64,000 bases of DNA from Zychaea mexicana (taxonomy: Eukaryota; Mucoromycota; Mucoromycetes; Mucorales; Lichtheimiaceae): the NCBI RefSeq assembly GCF_025766255.1, contig NW_026516734.1, positions 178,327 through 242,326 of the forward strand. The letters run 5' to 3'. Both the position numbers and the translations under genes were made by a program. The notes below the pieces were generated by a model. It did no database searches. It had not been told where the DNA came from and saw only the letters and a program-made list of their open reading frames with translations. Each line of letters starts with the position of its first letter. Position 1 is the first letter of the stretch. This document shows, one piece after another, positions 27,049-39,530 of the stretch.

Positions 27049-28316
27049 TTTGATTTACGTTGTATATTCAGTATATAATATTATCGTGATAATAAAGAGC
27101 GACTAGATCTATATAGATTTATCAATAGAGCGGATAGTCGTTATCAAGGAGTTTTTGGAAGTTTTACGATTAGAGAAGTCGAGAGAAAGGGAAAGAAAGT
27201 GTGAAAGAAAGAACAAGTCAGCGTCATTGAAGACCGTCATGTTTCAGGTTACAGGTTCAAAGATTTGTATACACTAATGTGTAAATATTTGTCATATTTC
27301 GTCGGAAATGTGAGAAAAAAGCATTCAAAATGGCAATTCTGTTCTTGGGATCTGCCACCGTCTGGTTACATTGATCATGCGCGTACGAGTGTATTTATAC
27401 ATAATTCTCTTGTTTTCATTAATGATAAATTGTGCAAAGTACTTTAGAATGCAGCACTGGAATAATTAGTGAAAATCTGATCTGGTGGCATATGTTTAAT
27501 ATGTTCTTTGAAAACAGACACATGATTTGACAGCCTCTTGCTTTTTAGCATTGTTAGTGTGTACAACTTGTTTCATGATGCGCGCATACTCCGCGATCAT
27601 CCCAGATCACAATAAGGTTCTTTAAAGAAGGTGTTGTCAGCAAGACTCAATGTGATGATCAGCTTGTTACGACTGTTTATTCGGTTGGTGTCTACATAAG
27701 GGATGCATTTATAATCATCATATCTAGCACCCATGCGACCTATTGATGCGGTTAGTCGAATGCAAAGTATAAAGTGACAGAATGTGGTTAACTATTTACT
27801 ATGCTATATATGATTTGCCCTAACTTTCGATCGTTACAGAATGAGGCAAGCGTACATAGCGGGATACATGGAGAATATATCATAGGGAATACTTATGTTG
27901 TGGCATTGAAACTAGCCTTTCCTTACATCACATCAGGCAGCTTGATTGTTCACCTGCTCCTTTTCATCATCAGTTTTAGTAAACATGTTGAAGCAACCCC
28001 CGTTCATGATGATATGTGCTGTTGCCATACGCGCGAATCACCTTCATATACTGTATGATGCATGCAAAATAACCAGAAAAGTTCAACTAGCTAGCTATTT
28101 TTTGAGAGTCTCTTGTACATGTGCTTCATCATGATGTATGAGAACGATATATTTGATCTTTTGGATGAACAAGAGTTAAGTACAGTAAATTCATGTATTA
28201 CACAAGTTTCTTGAGAAGAATATGACAATGTTGATAAATGTGCGTGGTAGGATATATACAAATGGTATCATTGCTCGTCTTCAATCGATACGTGTTTGCG
28301 CTTCTTCTCCATTTTT
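27049..28316. other. Intergenic region, no gene seen
   Basis: About 1.27 kb upstream of the MATE gene. Short open frames are AT-driven. A minus-strand frame ending at ~28257 (KKRKHVSIEDEQ) may belong to the next small gene. Confidence 0.45.
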
Positions 28317-28701
28317 TCATTCTCGGACGATGGATTCATTGCTGCTGGTAGGTGGAGTTTTGACCGACTTGTTGTTCTTCTTCGAGCTCATGTAGTCCAG
28401 AGAGTCATCAGAATAACTGTATTGTGAGTCGTCACTGTAGCTGTCGTCGTCATCGTCACCAACACGAGTGGGTACAGGAGATGCAGAATGCTTTTGGTCA
28501 GTTGAAAATGATCGAGAAGTTGTGGAAGAGGTGGCCAAATAATCTGTCAATTTCGCTGGGGGTCATGCAGCAGGTCAATATCCCGATACTTCTCTTGCAG
28601 ACCAAATAACCTGGCTCATCAGCATTACCATAGTTATCACCAACGGGGTCATCCTTCAAAACATCCATAATTGCCTCTTTATTAGCGCCTATAGTGTACA
28701 T
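28317..28701 (-). CDS. Small acidic hypothetical protein
   Basis: Two minus-strand pieces can be joined. The first runs from ATG 28701 (MYTIGANKEAIMDVLK, then DDPVGDNYGNADEP); the second has LTDYLATSSTTSRSFSTDQ and a low-complexity acidic part DDDDDSYSDDSQYSYSDDS. A 58-bp intron from a GTTATT donor to CCCCAG fits best; a 34-bp intron is the alternative and is too short. The C-terminus is also ambiguous: the main frame stops at 28317, while a shifted frame runs to about 28257 with a basic NEKMEKKRKHVSIEDEQ end that looks more natural. An ACTATAG just at the first ATG could be a splice acceptor, so exons upstream may be missing. Family unknown. Confidence 0.45.
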
Positions 28702-29640
28702 TTACGAGGAAAGTATTAATATGCATAAAGGGACCTACGAGACTAATAACCTTAGCAACCAATGAGTTCAACTAGGATAAACAAACCGAAAATAGTTTGC
28801 TTTCTTTTGCTTTTTAATGTTATTAGCTGACAAGACTTGAACTGATAAGCAAGCGTTCAATGCTTTCATCGTGGATGACAAAGAGAAAATTGATATCTAC
28901 TATCTAAAAATGGTCCCTTAACAAACGAAACCTGATTCCTGCTTGGCTTCTTTCTCAGTATTACGGCGGCTCCTTTACAGACAAATCAACACTGTGCTGG
29001 ACGAAAAAATAATAACAACCAGAGTGGTGTAATTCGAAGGCGATGCTGTTGTGTGAGTGAGCTTTATATGTTCGCTGGTGCAGTAGCGGACTATGTGTGA
29101 AGATTCCCTACTCCTTTAACTAGAGGAAAATTTTTTCTCTTTCTTCCGTATGTATTTCGTTTGTCTACCTTGTATTGTAAACTGTTAATTTGTAGCATTG
29201 GTGGGTATTTTTATCTATTGCCACGGTCTCAATTTCCATCACTTACACAGTAAACAGACGGTTATTTTAGAACTATTTAATTCTACACTCATTAAGTTAT
29301 CTGACTTGAAAAATTATGACAGATGCCACTTCAGTTGGTCGTGTGTGCATACAGAAAAAGTTACAATCCGTGTAACAATCCACATATCTGTCAGATTATA
29401 TACGGATATACATATATATATATATATTTATTATGATCGCGATGCAAATTGGAGTCAAAGATACAATTGAGATAGAAAGTCAATATAAAGCTTCAGGGTT
29501 TACAGTAAAAAGGTCATAAGCAAGGGTAAAAAAAAAAAAAGAATATAAAAGAGAAAGAGAGGAAAGAGCAGAGTCGACGCCGCAGTTGCCTTTTCTTTTT
29601 GCTTTTTTGCTTTGTGCTTTTGGAAGACATACACGTATAC
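28702..29640. other. Intergenic region, AT-rich
   Basis: About 0.95 kb. A minus-strand TATA-like catataaag lies near 29066 and could belong to the small acidic gene. An (AT)n run sits at about 29408-29427. No other gene is seen. Confidence 0.4.
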
Positions 29641-29647
29641 ACACAAG

Positions 29648-31402
29648 CTAATCTGCAAAGCGTAAGCGGGCTTCATAGAAACTGATGAGCTATATCGAGA
29701 GAGAAAGAAATGAAAGGGGATGTGGTGTGTTAGACGTGCAGGCATACCAGTAAGCTTTAAATGCGTCTGTATTTTTGGATAGGGTGCTTTTTTGAAGATG
29801 ACATCTTTCTTACCTCACCGGGACAGTGTTCGTGAAGCTCTTGTACAGCGTGCACAGTCTTCTTTTTGTTAACCCTACAAACAGAGTTAGAGAGCACGAA
29901 AGCAAGCGCATCATTGTTATTTTTCTTTTCTTCATAAAAACAAGAAAAGAACGAATAAGACAAATCCGCGGCGGGGGGGAGGGGTTGTAGATGTGTGATG
30001 TGGAAAGAAGGGGAGGGAAGACATGCTCCTTACCAGCTCACATAAGCTAAAATTTGATCCGTGCCCACCACGGGCTGCAATACATGGATTTGACGCATTT
30101 CGCGGGCCCAGTCAGTAGTTGCTGTAGGAAATCCAGTGCCGTATGCGATCTTGAATCCTTGGTTCCGTAGGGATTCGTGGAGATCGTCGTTGGTGATGTT
30201 GTTTTCTTTGAGCCGCTTGAGATACTTGTCTTCCGGTTTGGTTGATTCCGGCTCCTTCTGTTGCTGCTCTTTGGCTATCGATGTAACAGTCGGGGCGTTC
30301 TTCGGCCGTTCCTTATGCTTTGCCCAATACGAAGCGCATAACTTGAGGCAGTCCCTGCGACGACGGAGTCATAGAAAAAGAAGAATAACCACACGTACAT
30401 GACCGCACATCCAAAAGGGAAGGTTTTTGATAGTTAGCGCACATGCTTCTCGAGTTATAAAAGGCGGTGCGCTATGGGATCGTCAACAGAAATCCAGGTG
30501 GTCCAACCCGCTACTTACTCATGGAAACTGGTAGCAGGCTCCCAGGTGTTGTGCTTTTCAGAATATCCAAGCCATTTGATTTCGTATTTGACTACCCTGC
30601 TCTATATGAGTGCATAGATTTGCATCCTTCAGTAAATTGTAAAGTTGAGTAGAATCACCCCTTGCCATGGCTCTTTTTTCACGTCATCCACCCAAAAAAC
30701 CATGTTTATAACGAGAGAAAACACTATCTTACCCGGTATATCTTGTGTCCCTTAATCGCTTCCACCTCAAATCTTTCCTCCACTTTTGCATGTTTCTGAG
30801 TGGCGTTTACTACTTTTTCTTGAGCTGCGGATTTTGACGACGTTCTGCGACGCTTACGCGTCACAGCAGCGCTGCTGTTACTGCTACGCTCAGACGGGTT
30901 TTCGGAGGAGCTGCCTTTGCCAGGCTTCATTAATGATGCCTCTTTGATGGTATCAATAGCTGTGGGCTCCAAGCGTCTTCTTTTGCTGCTGCTGCTGATG
31001 TTGCTATTGCGCTTTGGTTTTTTCTGAGGTGTCGGTTGGTCATTGTTAGTGCCGTCTTGGTCGTCGTCTTTATCAGGTGCGTTTGTTTGTTGCAACGCTT
31101 CTTCGAAACAATCGTTCAAGTCCTGCGATTTTTGAGGCGCTTTACCCTTCTACAAAAACATGAATTGAAGAATTAAAACAATTCATAAAAAAAGCCTTTT
31201 GTCAGTATTTTCTCGCTCACATTTATCTTTCCGTCCTATACTCTGGTTAATGGTAGAAAGTAGGCTTTACCTTGTCGCCATTTTTGTTTACTGTCTTCTG
31301 GATGGCAGGTATCATGAATCCTCGATGACTTGGTCGAATACGCCATTTCGACGGTCCCGGTGGTGACACTGGGGGAGACGAACCTTTAGAATAGGCTGTC
31401 AT
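29648..31402 (-). CDS. HP1-type heterochromatin protein (chromodomain plus chromoshadow domain)
   Basis: Six exons on the minus strand (31402-31271, 31149-30733, 30601-30519, 30354-30034, 29874-29814, 29689-29648) join cleanly to about 351 residues. The N-terminal ~165 residues are Ser/Lys/Arg-rich and disordered, with several NLS-like blocks (KRRRLEP, RKRRRTSSK). The chromodomain (~168-212) reads EERFEVEAIKGHKIYR, then VKYEIKWLGYSEKHNTWEPA, with the aromatic cage positions F, W and Y in place. After a ~75-residue linker comes the chromoshadow domain: WAREMRQIHVLQPVVGTDQI, LAYVSW, VQELHEHCPGE, and the terminal LISFYEARLRFAD helix used for dimerisation. HP1 proteins bind H3K9-methylated nucleosomes and silence repeats. 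The long N-terminus makes it larger than animal HP1 (~200 residues) and closer to Swi6. Confidence 0.92.
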
Positions 31403-33149
31403 TTGAAATTAATGTTGGGGTATGATATGTAAACACACTCTCGAAAGTATATAAAAAGGAGAAGCGAAAGAAATCCTTTTTTTATGCGCGCTGAAGGAGC
31501 GTCGAGTTTTATATCAGATCACGTCATATTGAGCGGTAGAAAGAGTTGATTTAAATGTTTTAAAGTACATAGCACTTGTAATGGTCCTCAGAGGTTGGGA
31601 TGGGTACAGTATGTTCTCTGCCAGAACCGGCCTGATTCAAATTTTTCGGTTGCAAATCAAAAGAGATGGGGTTACTCATTGTTGTAGTACTGATTGAGGG
31701 AGGACGTAATTATCGTCGTATTTAGCAAATATTGTGGATGAAAGACGTGCTTTATTTCATTGTCGATAACAGTACGATTGTGCGTAATTGATTGTTAAGT
31801 ACTCCAGCTGCTGGTACTAGACCATCTACGTAACGCCGTCTTGGCCTCCCTTTGGTTTGCAGCACTCACTGGTGCATGCTCAGCAACAATTGTTTGTCTG
31901 AGGAAACAGGAAACCACTATGCTTCTGGGCTCCTGGTGCTTATAAAACTTCTGCTTTTTCTCTTTTCTCCTTTATTCTTCCCTTTCGTTGCCAAAAAAAC
32001 AGCAATTCAACTCGTTTCTCCGTTTACAATCATTCTTTTACAGTCATTGCTCTCACTTGCAATGGACCTTGTAATGATGTACTCAGTTCTCGGTTCCCGA
32101 GCAAAGAGAATTGAAACGGTTCTATTTTCGGTTCTTCCATGGAACTGACCCGTCAAGAACGGAACGTGACCCGACTTTTGTCTCGGTTCCTCGGTTTTCG
32201 TGAGGATCCTTAGACCCTTGCTCCTCTCTTCCTTTTGTGCCACACTGCAGTAGTAGCAATAACCAATCACATGCATATAGTATACGTGTTCTCTTACTAA
32301 ACTCTTGTTTCATTCTTTACTGTTGTCAGTATACGATAAACGAATCAGAATGAGTGCAGGAATTTAACTAATGAGGAAAAATGCGTATGCACGGACAGTT
32401 CCGCTCCCACGCACTCTAATTGCTCATCAAGAACGTTTTCGACGAGCTTCATAGACTTTGTTGTATACATCCCAACCCTAGCAAGATTGGCTTGCCACTT
32501 TCTACTAAAACACGTGAGAATCTTGGCAGCGACATCGGCAGCAGATCCCGGGAAAGCACAATCAGCAAGAAGCCGATGGTGTATTTCATCTATAACCGCC
32601 AAAAATTTACATCAACTTTGAGACTTATTTCGTCCCCTACATCAAAGATATCAAAATAATTAAGATGCACAACATGTATTTTTATGCTTATTTCGAATCA
32701 GTATTGTGCATTGTTGTTCCATAATTGTTTTTTATGTGAGCTATAAGGGCTCAAAGTTGACTGGTTCTACCAAGTAAAAGGGAAAAATGATATATCAGAG
32801 TAATATATTACCGCTCATGTTAACAAACAAGTATACATATCATGTTATAAGTTGACGCAAGAAGCGCCCATCATCATCTTACTTGGCTATTTTTTCTTAT
32901 ATGGGAAACCAACTAAGCTACAGAAGGCAGCAAGTAATCGCGAACCAAATCGCAAAAGGCTTCGACGCTTATGCGTAAGATACTCCAGCCGATGAAGAAG
33001 CTCTCGCTTTAATGGAAATTTTCTCTCCTTAGGATGTATGCTTCTCATCGTCATATCGGAATATAGGACTGATACATTTTTTAACGTTATGATATATACA
33101 TCTTCTATATCATTTTTTTTTCATTTTTGGTGGCTATAGATGGAACATA
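31403..33149. other. Intergenic region with one protein-like relic
   Basis: About 1.75 kb. The minus-strand frame 32345-32602 has good composition (IHHRLLADCAFPGSAADVAA, then a helical, Cys-containing stretch) but no start, domain or splice partner. On the minus strand near 31800 another short frame reads KGRPRRRYVDGLVPAAG. Both may be decayed gene pieces. The rest is unremarkable. Confidence 0.35.
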
Positions 33150-33155
33150 TGACTG

Positions 33156-33645
33156 ATGCTGCCTGAGTCTTTTACGCCAAAGTTATACTCGCGAGATCGC
33201 ACTGATACCGCTGCCGTTTCCGCTCTATTATCTCATTTGCCATCTATTGAGCCTAACTCTTCAGTCCTCTTACAAGAATTCGACCGCAACACTTTGAACC
33301 AAGGTGCAAGACGTGCTCCCAAAAACAGTAGCCCAGGTTGTGATGGTCTCTTCACTCCCCTCCTCAAGCTACTTTTTTTTAGGCACCCTTCTTGTGGAGA
33401 TTTCGCTGTTTAAGTCTATAATGCCGCTCTCTTTGCTGGTGTATTCCCGGAGTCTTGGACTCAAACCCGTCTCTGTCTGCTGCCCAAGAATGGTCTCGGT
33501 CGTCGAATTGGCATCCCATCTCTCTCATACACACTGATGCCAAGATTCTCACTCGCCTACTCAATTCCCGTCTGCTACCCTGTGGCCAGGCGGTGATCAG
33601 TCCCTTTCAAACCGGTTTTCTTCCAGGTAGGTTCACTGTATAGCT
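33156..33645 (+). mobile_element. LINE-type (non-LTR) reverse transcriptase relic
   Basis: The plus strand encodes the start of a LINE RT domain. It reads ALLSHLPSIEPNSSVLLQEF, then GARRAPKNSSPGCDGLFTPL and, after an in-frame TAA at about 33411, VYNAALFAGVFPESWTQTRL and CLLPKNG. After a frameshift near 33490 it continues NWHPISLIHTDAKILTRLLN and FQTGFLPGRF. The PKNSSPGCDGL, WRPISL-like and QTGFLPGR blocks, in that order, are typical of non-LTR elements of Mucoromycota. Both ends are missing, and a further frame break follows the GRF motif. Inactive. Confidence 0.85.
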
Positions 33646-33649
33646 GACA

Positions 33650-35409
33650 ATGTGCAACCATGAGCCATTCAGGTTACACACTGCTAAAAGTATACTTCCA
33701 CCTTTCGAACAATACCCCTTGTCGAAATCTTGGGCCTCTTCATTTTCTGACAAAACTTCAAGTTGTATCACAGGTGCTTTTTTCTTTCCAAAGTGAACCG
33801 TAGGGTCTGTTCAGAATACATTAATAGACATATGTTTACGGTTTAGTTTCTGTGAAAAGCATATCTGCTAACTCTGATACGATTTGTTTTTTTTATTTTT
33901 GGGTCGGTATGTAATTGGACTATTTTGATGATTTGAATTCAGTGTGCACCATATGGATTGCAATCGATATTCTCCTCACTTTACGGTTTTGCTTATAAAC
34001 ATATGTAACAGAAAAGTAATTACGATGTCTCTACTGTATATGTTAGTACATTGTAATTAAATTTTGTATTATCTTTTATTCATACGGCTTTCCCTGCTGG
34101 CTCTGTAACTCTTCCGAAGCCACTGACAACATATCTCTCTTCCCTATATTAGATAAACCGGCCGTCACGCAATATGACAACAGTTTGTAAAGAATTTATC
34201 AATGATGTGTAGTATAAATGATACAAGCTTTTCTTATAACTTTACCTTGGTAAACTATAACATCGTACTCACTCACACATGCAAACACTCCGAAACGGCA
34301 TATTTACAGTAATAAACTGCACTCACGAATATCTGCATACACACTACTACCACTACAACATCAGTTCCAAGATAAAGATGTGTATTATTGACGCAGGGTT
34401 TCTTCCTTTCCTGACCAACCTTCTTCTCTTTCTTATTTTGTTCTTACAACATGACATATGCAGGAATACCAACAGTGGACATCGAACAATCTTCTCACCA
34501 TGGCAGACGTTGTTTCTGATACAAGCAGTTTTTACCACAACAAACGTTACATCATTGCAGAGCAAAGGATATGGACAGGTGTGCATCGTACATATTAAGC
34601 AAGTGAATCAGCTTTTTGAAAAGATTCTCTAATATGTAACTCTATATTATCGGTGTGTCCAGAATGCCAATGACAAGAACAAGATCGAGACAGAGTGGTA
34701 GGAGTGTAAGGACGGCTATCAGTTCCAACGAAAGGATAGGAAATTGCCAAGAAGAAGACAAGGTCAAGTGTGACACCAGCAGACAGCAAAACGATAAGGC
34801 TCCCAAGTCACCACTATTTTCTTCGATCGTTGTTCTCATGGTTTGCTATTACGGCTACCACCCTGCTGTTTCTGTCAGAGATGATTGCAAGCGTACATTA
34901 TCATAAAATACAAGTTCTATGCACGCAGTTGCTTTCTTTTCTACTTTCCCGTTCGATGGATGACGTGCTCATTTTTGCAGAGACCTTACTTATTGACGGG
35001 ATGTAAAGAGTTTATGAAGCGGCTTACTGACACTTGCTACATACAGCTTTTAATAATATTACACAAGTGCAATGTAAAGAAAATGGCCATTTGTCTTTTG
35101 TAGTGCCTAAATTATCATCGTATTGTTTGATAGTACATTGTCAATCAATATCTGCAAGTATCATTGATAAAAAAAAAGAATTAGTGTAGTACATAAATAA
35201 GGGCACATTTTTTAATTTGTATATTAACTTTAGCAAGCACAGAATGAGAACGGGTGAGAGGCAAGTACAACAGTTACACACACACACACATTGTCTAAGC
35301 GTGAAGCACTTTTCAAAATCTCCGCAAACTTAACCGTGACGCAATGAGGCAGATTAGTATATATCGATTTTTCTGCTGAAAACAACACCTACATAACGCT
35401 CCACCGAGT
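33650..35409. other. Intergenic region with a doubtful small ORF
   Basis: About 1.75 kb. A short plus-strand frame begins at an ATG at about 34499 (MADVVSDTSSFYHNKRYIIA) and runs 36 codons with natural composition and a possible GTGTGC donor, and a Ser/Arg-rich frame follows at 34650-34900. I could not join them in one phase. A (CA)n run lies at 35277-35289. No gene is called. Confidence 0.35.
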
Positions 35410-38400
35410 ATGTACAGAGCCACAGCCCGAACAACGAACCAGTCGATCAGTCGATTGCTGCAGAATAAAAGTCCTACGAATGCCCGAGCACTTTCACGAC
35501 GCACCATGACTGTTGAAAGAAGAGCCGCTGCCACTCAATGGTGCAACAAAGCAACCCCAAAGATCTACCAGCGCGTTTTTACCACTCGTCCCACGTTGAA
35601 AACAATAACAACAACCTTTCGTAACATGGCAACAGTTACCACTGAAACTGCTGCGCCGTACAAACAATCGCCTTTTGTTCAATGGAAACTCTTTCCCGAC
35701 TTTGAGCGATTGTTGGGCGAATGCAAACCAGAACAGGCGATTCCCGTATTTGAAGGATTGATTGCTGCAGCACGCGATCAGTTTTTGACATTGGAGGAGC
35801 AGTTTAAGCCCACGTTTGAAGGAACTATTGGACAATGTAAGGCGGTGTGTCGATGGGGGGGAAGGCTGGGTCGTGCCATAAAGCAACAGCAAAAAAAAAA
35901 AAAAAAAAAAAAGCAGGGTTCAGCATTGGATTGATTGAAATAACAGAGGGAATATTAATTTTTTGCTCCCTTGTTCGCAGTATCCGAGCTTGAAGATGAA
36001 ATATCACGCGCATATGGCATTCTGTCACACTTGAACGGTGTCAAAAACTCTCCTGAATTGCGTGAAACGCTCGAGAAGATTCAGGTACACGAGAGTGGAG
36101 GGCTGAGTGTGTGTGTGTGTGTGTGTGTGGGAACAGAGAGGAGACGCGAGGCGTTGAGGGTGTGTTTACTGGGGGGGGAAAGGGCGATTGGATGGATGGA
36201 TGGGTGGAGGAGACCGAGACATGTAAATGTACTAACCGACCCCGGTCTTTCAAAGCCTGAATTCGTCAAATTAGGCTTGCTGATGAACCAGTCCGTTCCA
36301 AAGTACAACGCACTGGAAGCATTGAAGGAGTCGGATGAGTGGAACAAGTTGGATAAGGTACAGCAACGCATTGTAGACAAGACACTGCGTGGTATGAAGA
36401 ACGCTGGTATTGGGTTCCCTGAAAAGTCGCCCGAAAAGAAGCGCTTTAACGAGATCTCGGAGCGACTCTCGCAGCTGTCGCTCTCTTTCAACAACAACGT
36501 GCTGGATGCGACAAAGGCGTATAAGCATGTAGTAAAGGATCGTGCTGAACTGGAAGGCTGCTCAGAAGCATTCTTGGAAACGCTAAAGAAGAATGGAGAG
36601 CGACTGGGTGAGACGGAGGGCTACTGCATTACGCTCGACTACCCTATCTATGGACCGTTTATGATGAACTGCAGCAACCGTGCTTTACGCGAGGAGGTAA
36701 ATCAATAAAAAGAAGACCCATATTGGGGGAAATATGCACCATGCAGTATGCACTGACGAAAGGAGAGGGGTGGGGGTTTTTTTTGCTATCCCATGTTTTT
36801 TTCTCTGTAATAGGTCTACAAAGCAAACATTACCAAAGCGTCGGTAGGTGCAATGGACAACGAACCAGTCATCAATGAGATCCTGTCTCTGCGACGGGAG
36901 AAAGCCAGTTTACTGGGTTACAAGTCGCATGCGGATTTGTCCCTTTCAGTGAAGATGGCCGAGAAAGTTGAATCGGCCCAGACCTTAGTTGACAGGCTGT
37001 TTGACGCATCTGTCGGAAATGCACAAAAAGAGGTTGAACAATTAACGCAGTTTGCAGCTACCAAACTTGGCATGGCAACAACAACCCCGCTGTCGCCCTG
37101 GGACACGGGCTACGTCTCTGAACAATACCGCAAGGAGCTGTTCAAGTACGACGAGGAGACCATCTCGCAGTACTTTGCGTTCCCCAAGGTGCTCCAGGGC
37201 CTGTTTGACGTGGCGAATGAGGTGCTGGGGATCCAGGTGCGGGAATTGGGTTTGGCCGAGTTGGAAGCAAGCAACATTACAAGGTGGCACGACGATGTCA
37301 AGGTTTTTGAAGTGTCCGAGAAAGGTCAAATCAAGGCGTATTTCTATGGCGACTTTTATTCAAGACCCTCGGAGAAGCGGAGTGGTGCATGGATGGATAC
37401 TGTAACGACGCGCACGAAGCATCTGGATGGTCAAGTAACGTTGCCTGTTGGTAAGTTTCGTCCTTCTTTTGTTATTCATTTGTCCCCCTCAAGTTTTTGC
37501 TCTCTTCATGTGTTGTCTCCTTCATCGCTCGTCGTTTTAGCATACCTTATATGCAACCAACCGTCGCCGCAGTCGCAGGATGAACCCTCCTTGATGAAGT
37601 TTAGAGACGTCGAGACCTTGTTTCACGAATTTGGTCACTGCCTGCAACATGTGAGTTCCAGGCCAAAGCATGTTTTTATTGGAGAGTGGGTGTTGTTTTT
37701 TCTTATTAGAAAAGAGAGAGGTCCATGTCGCCTGACTAAACTCTTATCTTGCTTATTGCTAGATGATGACCCGTGTAGAGTACCCTGACGCTTCTGGCAT
37801 CAATGGTATTGAATGGGACTTTGTAGAGGTAACATTACCACCACCACTGTTGTTGTTGTTGTTATTGTTGTTGTTGTTGTTATGTTGATGGCCCCTGCGC
37901 TTTCTTTTTCTGAACCCTATTGTCGTTTTGCCCCAGGTCGCGTCACAGTTCATGGAGAACTTTTGCAGCGAGCCGGAATGGCTTGAGCGCCTTTCGGGCC
38001 ACTACAAGACAGGGGAAGCCATGCCTCACGACATGGTTGACGCACTCGTCAAGGGTCGTGAGTTCCTGAGCGGTATGGCGATGCTACGACAGGTACAACA
38101 ACCTCTTTTTTTCTTTATTAAAAAAAAAATCACTCTATGTGCATTGCAAAATAACGTAATACTGAACGCATACATCTTCCCCCTGATAAATATTATTTTC
38201 GCATCCAGCTTCATTTCGCCAAGGTTGACCTCGCGCTGCATTCCACGTTCACACCACCCAAATCATCCTCGGAGAGATCCGTGTTTGACGTGGACGCAGA
38301 GATCGCCAAAGATACAACGCTCGTTCCGCGGCTGCCAGAGGATCGGTTCCTCTGTAGTTTTAGTCACATCTTTGGTGGTGGATACAGTGCAGGTTACTAC

Positions 38401-38747
38401 AGGTACTTGAAGAAATAAACATGTCGCGCGGTCTATAACGATGACAACAACAAATGAAAAGCGACGACAGTACCGAAACATGAACCACTCACCACACGGG
38501 CCCCCCGCCCTGCTATAGTTACAAATGGTCCGAAACTTACTCAGCAGATGCGTACGCAGCCTTTGAAGAAGCAGCGCGTCGTGGGGGCAAACAGGCCATC
38601 TCAGAAATTGGAGCACTGTATCGTGACACCGTCCTGGCACTTGGGGGTGGAACGCCGCCAAACGAAGTTTGGAAACTGTTTCGAGGCCGGGGTAACGTAG
38701 ATGTCAGCGCATTGTTGCGACACACTGGATTGCTAGCTCAGAAATAA
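35410..38747 (+). CDS. M3-family zinc oligopeptidase (oligopeptidase A-like), probably mitochondrial
   Basis: Nine exons (35410-35836, 35981-36084, 36256-36696, 36814-37450, 37541-37650, 37763-37828, 37937-38092, 38209-38402, 38519-38747) give about 787 residues. The zinc motif HEFGHCLQH (~565) closes exon 5; the next exons bring MMTRVEYPDASGINGIEWDF and VEVASQFMENFC, the distal Glu region of M3A enzymes. Near the C-terminus IFGGGYSAGYYRYKWSE is the substrate-binding loop. These motifs match bacterial OpdA/PrlC and organellar oligopeptidases, which cut short peptides. The first ~70 residues are Arg/Ser/Thr-rich with no acids for long stretches, a mitochondrial presequence, while an internal Met (MATVTTETAAPY, at ~35626) could start a cytosolic form. 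Introns contain long poly-A, (GT)n and (TTG)n tracts. Confidence 0.92.
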
Positions 38748-39530
38748 AAAGTATCATCTTGACGCAATAGAAGGGGCAATAACTACTACCGAGTAATAAT
38801 ACGTTGACAACAGAGTAAGGTTCATGTTATGGTTTCTAAACTGCGGACAATGCTGTTGTTTCTTTCCATGTGGCTTGCGCCAAGGGAAAGCAGCAACGGT
38901 GTTGCCGATAAAAATAACAGTTAGTGGGTGGCATCATTGCTACCTCACATAAATAGTGTATTCTAGCACGGAAGGTTCTTTTGCTAACTGACAAAAAGTT
39001 ACTGGCTTAATCGATCATCGCACTGAAACTTGCGCGGGGGTCCACCAAGGCCCTTTGTGGGTCGGTGGTATCAGTCTTTGCGGCAAGCTTCCGAGCATTG
39101 GCCTGGCTTATCAGGTGTTCTCCCCCTCCCCCCTCAGTTCACCGTGCGCCTAAACCAAATAAGGGGGCAAAGCGTTTATATGCGACTCACGTGTACTGGA
39201 GTGAGTGTATGGCTCTATACAACACACATCAATCCTCCATACAGCAGCATTCGCCCCTCTGTATATACGAGACGACCGAGATTGCCTTTTCGGTGAATAA
39301 CCTGAAAAAATCAATTCCCCACCCAACCCCCTCTCTAGTTGCGCGCTATCAAAATAATGGCATTTTTATATAAAACCGCATCTTGCATTCTTTTGCACTT
39401 GATAACCTGCTTTTCTTGTTTGCCTGTCCTTTAACAAAACAAAAAAAAAAAAGTTTAAACCTACCTGACACACACACACACACTCTCTCTCTCTATCTGA
39501 CACACACACACACACACAACAAAACACACT
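38748..39530. promoter_or_regulatory. Upstream region of the zinc-finger gene
   Basis: About 780 bp between the peptidase stop and the zinc-finger ATG. The last 70 bases are nearly pure CA and CT repeats (acacac..., ctctct...) directly before the start codon, an unusual low-complexity leader. Confidence 0.5.

Noticed and set aside
34499..34910. Possible two-exon small gene (MADVVSDTSS... plus a Ser/Arg-rich frame)
   Set aside because: Splice phases of the only visible donor and acceptor do not match, so no gene was called.
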